From Tetraselmis striata (lineage: Eukaryota > Chlorophyta > Chlorodendrophyceae > Chlorodendrales > Chlorodendraceae), in assembly GCA_006384855.1 (NCBI GenBank), contig VCJN01002164.1, positions 37,530-101,529 of the forward strand: a DNA stretch of 64,000 bases. Reading direction: 5' to 3'. The first letter of the stretch is position 1, and each line of letters opens with the position of its first letter. A program made the translations under genes and the position numbers. Below are positions 60,701-64,000 of the stretch, piece by piece. The notes under the pieces are model-generated. The model was not told the origin of the DNA, searched no databases, and worked only from the letters and a program-made list of their open reading frames with translations.

Positions 60701-63700
60701 GAGGCCCGGCTCCGTCAGGATGTCTGCCAGCGTCACCACCAGCGACGCGCTGAGGCGGAACTTGCCGAACGACTGGAAGTCAATCTGGAAGTACGGCTCC
60801 TTCATGCGCAGGTAGGGCTTGATCTGGAAGACCGCCACGCTGCGGCAAGTGGGAGGCGATTAACGAAAGGGAAAAAGCACAAGATGTCAGGTAGGCGGGC
60901 GCCCGATTACTTCCAGCATGAATCGCAAGAGCGACCAATCCTGGGCTAAGGCTGCTGGCTCACCGCGTGATGATGAGCAGCAGCACGGTGCCCCACAGCG
61001 GGAAGGTGCGGCCAACGGCGTCGAGGATGGCCGCGCACAGGCTGCGGCTGCGGGGCGACTCGTGCGACTCGCGGATGGAGTCCATCTGTTGCCCGGAGGA
61101 GAAGTTGGCGGAGGGCGAGCTTTCGCTGGCTTGCCCATTCTGCACCTGCGCTGGGCGCCGGCAGTCTATGAGCACAGCGTTGGCAATCCTGGCAGCACAC
61201 ACTGCCTGGGGGGTGCGTGGAAGCCGGTCGTATGTACGCCCAAACATGCGGACGTAACTCTCGACGTTTCGAAAACAATAGCACATTCAATGAGGGGCAT
61301 TCCAGGCATGCGTTTAGGGCAGGTGGGGATGGAAGAATCAACGGGATCGCTCGATAATACCCGTAGGGTTGTTGAAAGTACGCGACGTTATCAGGGTACG
61401 CATGCCTGTCTGTCGGGTGGTAGTGATACCTCTGAAAAAGAAGAATATTACGGACATAATTCTCAGGCACCTCCACCACACACGGCGCTCATGGCCGCGG
61501 AAGAGATTCCTCTGCCTTCCATCTCTCCCAGCGCCACATCCACTGCGAGCTAGCTCACCTGCAGGAAGGCCGAGCCGGGCGCCCCAGGCGGGAGGTCGAT
61601 CGCGACGTCGGGCGCGCCTGCGGCATCGGGCGGCAACACGTCCGTGTCCCGGGCGCTGGCCTCGTTCATCTCCTCATCCGGCACGCAGTGAGATGAGACG
61701 GGTTTGAGACCATCCTCCGACGTCTGCGTCCCGAGCGACGTGAACCTCCTGCGCGGTGGCAGGCCATGTCAAAACATGAAATTATCAGAACATACAGATG
61801 TACATCTTAGACTCATTATCAGACGGATATATATATGTACATATATATCATGCTCTGCTTATTATAACTACTACGTACCAATACATGTAAGATGTACATA
61901 TAAATAAACAACAGATATATCTATGTAACATATGTATTTGATGTATAGGGATAGGTTGTAATAGATAAAACGTGCAATGGATACACAGACAAACGGGAGG
62001 AAACGTATGAATAGGATAAGTATATGTACATAAGCAAAACTAAGCGAACAGATCTTTATGTGTACCGTAACCACGAGTTGGGGTCGCTACGTACCATTGT
62101 TTTATAACTCTGCCAATGAGAGGGAAAGCTATACACATCTGGAAACCATGAGAATACACCACGAATGCAGCGCGGAAAATCTGTCATGACAATGCAAAGC
62201 AGTGCATCGTTTATGCGACTGCAAACCCTGATCCAAGGATAAACATACTATCGTCCGCCAATAGCAGGGTGGGGTGATGTTCTCCTTGTGTTCTCTGCGG
62301 GCCCCCGTTGCTGCCTACATTCACTAGGTTACTCCCCCCCCCCCCCTCTTCACACTCCCACGACCTGAACAGGGACACTTTCGCCCCACCAATGTCTGCG
62401 TCGCTGCTGAGGTACTGGGCGGCGTGCCTGTAGTCGAGCTTGGCGTAAGCGGGGTGCAGATCGGGGTTGAGCGCGTTGGGAAAGTCCGTGAGGCCCTTGT
62501 GCTTGCCCCTCACTGACGCGGAGGTGCTCCGCACCGCGAGCTTGAGGTCGCCCGAAGGCGACAGCCTGCGCGCCAGCGCCACCTCGTCAGCCAGGCAACG
62601 GCACCCACCCCATCCACCCGCCAATCGCCACACCCAAGGTTGCACTTCTCGGGGGCGGTGGCGCACCCCAGGCGGCGTGAGGCCGACGCCGCATCCCAGG
62701 TATTCCCCGGCAGGGAGGACTCCTTCCGGGACGCCTCCGCGGCGTCCCCATCCCCCTCTTTGTCGGGCAGCTCCGCCGGGCCCAGCCCCACCTGCGTCAC
62801 CCGGTTGCATCGACGGTCGGGACATCAACCATCCAGTGGGTCACAGTCCAGGCGGAAAGCAAGCGGCCCTTTGTCGTTTTGTCAGCGTTGCGGCGTGGTT
62901 GGAAAGGGCCGGCAGCGACCTTGAACTTGGCCAGGATGCCGGTGACGATGACGCCGATGAGGCCGCCCAGCAGGCTGGGGAACTCGAAGGTGAAGAAGGC
63001 CAGCGCCTGGGCCGGCAGCACGCAGCTCCAGATGGACAGCATGATGAAGAGCCAGCTGCGGCGCAGCACGGGAGGGGCACGAGGAAGGAGGGCCCGCCAC
63101 CACGGGAAGCACGTGCGCAATGATGCTCATGATCAGCTGCACCTTCCACGCGATCTGCCGCCACCAGCCAGTGCGCCATGGCGCAGGTCGGGTCAGCGTC
63201 CCCCATCACATACCCATGCTTACGCCGTGCCCATGCCGGCTGCCTGATACCCCCCCCATCCCCCTTTCGGACCACCGCCTTTCCCTCTAGCGTGCAGAGT
63301 TGCAGAGCCGCAGACCCCCCCTTTGAGCTTCAAGCACTGCTGCCCCGCACCGTCTGGAAGAAGGCGGGCTCCTCTGCCGGCGGCACGAGGCCAGAGAAGC
63401 CAAACCAGATGGGGGTGCCCACGCCGCCAAACTGGTGCCACGACACGCGCCAGGAGGTCAGTACGTGGGCAGGCAGACATTACTCCCCCCCCCCCCCCCC
63501 ACACACACACAACACACTCGCACCCTTTTCTCCGCCGCATTGCTTTCAGGCTGCCTATGCTCACGAGTGGGTGCAGCGCTGCCGTGGAAAGTGAGCGCTG
63601 CAGAAGTTGGGTGTGGTCTGCAAGGTGCCGGGCATGCTTAAGGGGAGAGAGAGAGAAGGGGTGGGGGGGGGGGGGGGGGGGGTACTGGTGTGGCGAGGGT

Positions 63701-64000
63701 GTTCATGATGAGGCCGCACACGACGGTGTTGAACGGGTCATGCCCTAGCTGCCCCATCATGGGCGCCGCCAGCGCGATCTGAGCCGCACAGCGCTGGTGG
63801 TCAGCGCGCGGGGAGGGCGGACCCAGAAGGCAGTTTGGGGTAAGGGGAAGGGGGCACGATCACTGGAGGGAGTGAGCCCTGGGAGGTGAGGGGGCATTGT
63901 TGGGCATTCAGGCGGGGCAGCTCGTGCGCGGCGCACCGGGGTACCAAAGCCGGAGGCGCCCTCGATCAGATACTCGAACGCCCATGTGATGAGGAAGACC
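57736..64000 (-). CDS. LctP-family lactate/glycolate permease (5' end outside window)
   Basis: Minus strand, at least 14 exons: 64000-63937, 63778-63686, 63431-63351, 63154-about 63100, 63055-62920, 62791-62646, 62565-62365, 61748-61559, 61139-60964, 60839-60696, 59893-59758, 58819-58642, 58143-57992, 57879-57736. Phases agree at all joins except exon 4 to 5. Polytopic H+-coupled carboxylate transporter. LctP signatures: EYLIEGASGFGTP, ALAAPMMGQLG, FGGVGTPIWFGFSGLVPPAE, FFTFEFPSLLGGLIGVIVTGIL, FIGALGSFFSGSTTTSN, GATLGNMICINNIISA. A hydrophilic loop of over 150 residues (62791-61000) separates the helices, longer than in bacterial LldP. In an alga, glycolate export is a likely role (inference). 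The break near 63055-63120 may be an error or a disabling shift. It contains repeat copies of families B and C. Confidence 0.86.
58266..58450. repeat. Dispersed repeat family B, copy 3
   Basis: In the permease intron 58144-58641. Shares GCGGGGCaAAAA, TTTGCACcTTCG, ATTCGTGaTGTGTTC, TTTCTCCGTTTT, GGGGTCAAAA and GGGCCGTTTGTGTTTGTG with copies 1 and 2 in the same order. Confidence 0.6.
60405..60580. repeat. Dispersed repeat family C, copy 2
   Basis: In the permease intron 59894-60695. Matches 3850-4015 through ATCGCGTCCA, ACGCTCCAAGGGTGGCA, ACACGGCC and CACCGCCGCTTCAATTTT. Confidence 0.55.
61790..62060. repeat. AT-rich intron segment
   Basis: ATATAT/ACATATA-rich stretch in the 616-bp permease intron 61749-62364, clearly lower in GC than the neighbouring exons. 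No gene seen. Confidence 0.6.

Noticed and set aside
1-64000. CRISPR arrays, bacterial operons, ribosome binding sites, rRNA genes
   Set aside because: The window is eukaryotic with spliced genes; no direct-repeat/spacer array or rRNA sequence was seen.

Overview
The window looks like nuclear DNA of a green alga (Chlorophyta). The genes are GC-rich, spliced (GT-AG, one probable GC-AG) and have many short exons. The set includes plastid-type plant genes (a GRXS16-type glutaredoxin, a VTE5/FOLK-type prenyl-alcohol kinase, an FtsH-like M41 membrane protein) together with eEF3, a translation factor of fungi and some algae. TGTAA-type poly(A) signals follow several genes. Genus cannot be read from the sequence. 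Exon borders below were derived by hand from splice sites; where I say phases agree, I checked that the reading frame carries across each intron.

Layout. 1-8420 (+): 3' part of a receptor-type guanylyl cyclase (bacterial-type amino-acid-binding ectodomain, one TM helix, degenerate kinase domain, coiled coil, class III cyclase). 10040-11397: divergent histone H2A/H2B pair with matching 3' hairpins. 12723-17444 (-): tail-anchored protein with a START/VASt-like domain. 18813-29054 (+): a large secreted leishmanolysin-like protein whose zinc-binding residues are gone. 30194-32151 (-): HAD phosphatase. 32757-34669 (+): plastid M41-like membrane protein. 38967-42338 (+): eEF3, apparently frameshifted near its C terminus. 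42.5-49.8 kb: gene-poor, repeat-rich tract. 49811-51411 (+): unknown membrane protein. 51841-54076 (-): GRXS16. 55452-56889 (+): phytol/farnesol kinase. 57736-64000 (-): lactate/glycolate permease, running off the right edge.

The most unusual items are: two 598-bp elements that have every part of a TRIM (mini LTR retrotransposon: LTRs, initiator-tRNA-like primer site, polypurine tract), plus a solo LTR; the leishmanolysin-like pseudopeptidase; the receptor guanylyl cyclase that keeps guanylyl-specific residues but has lost its kinase DFG; C-homopolymers in introns that lie mostly on the coding strand; and a 650-bp hexanucleotide array with almost no stop codons in several frames.

The genes do not form a pathway. 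Several sit head to head and may share promoters (H2A/H2B, HAD/M41, GRXS16/VTE5), and three or four probably encode plastid proteins.
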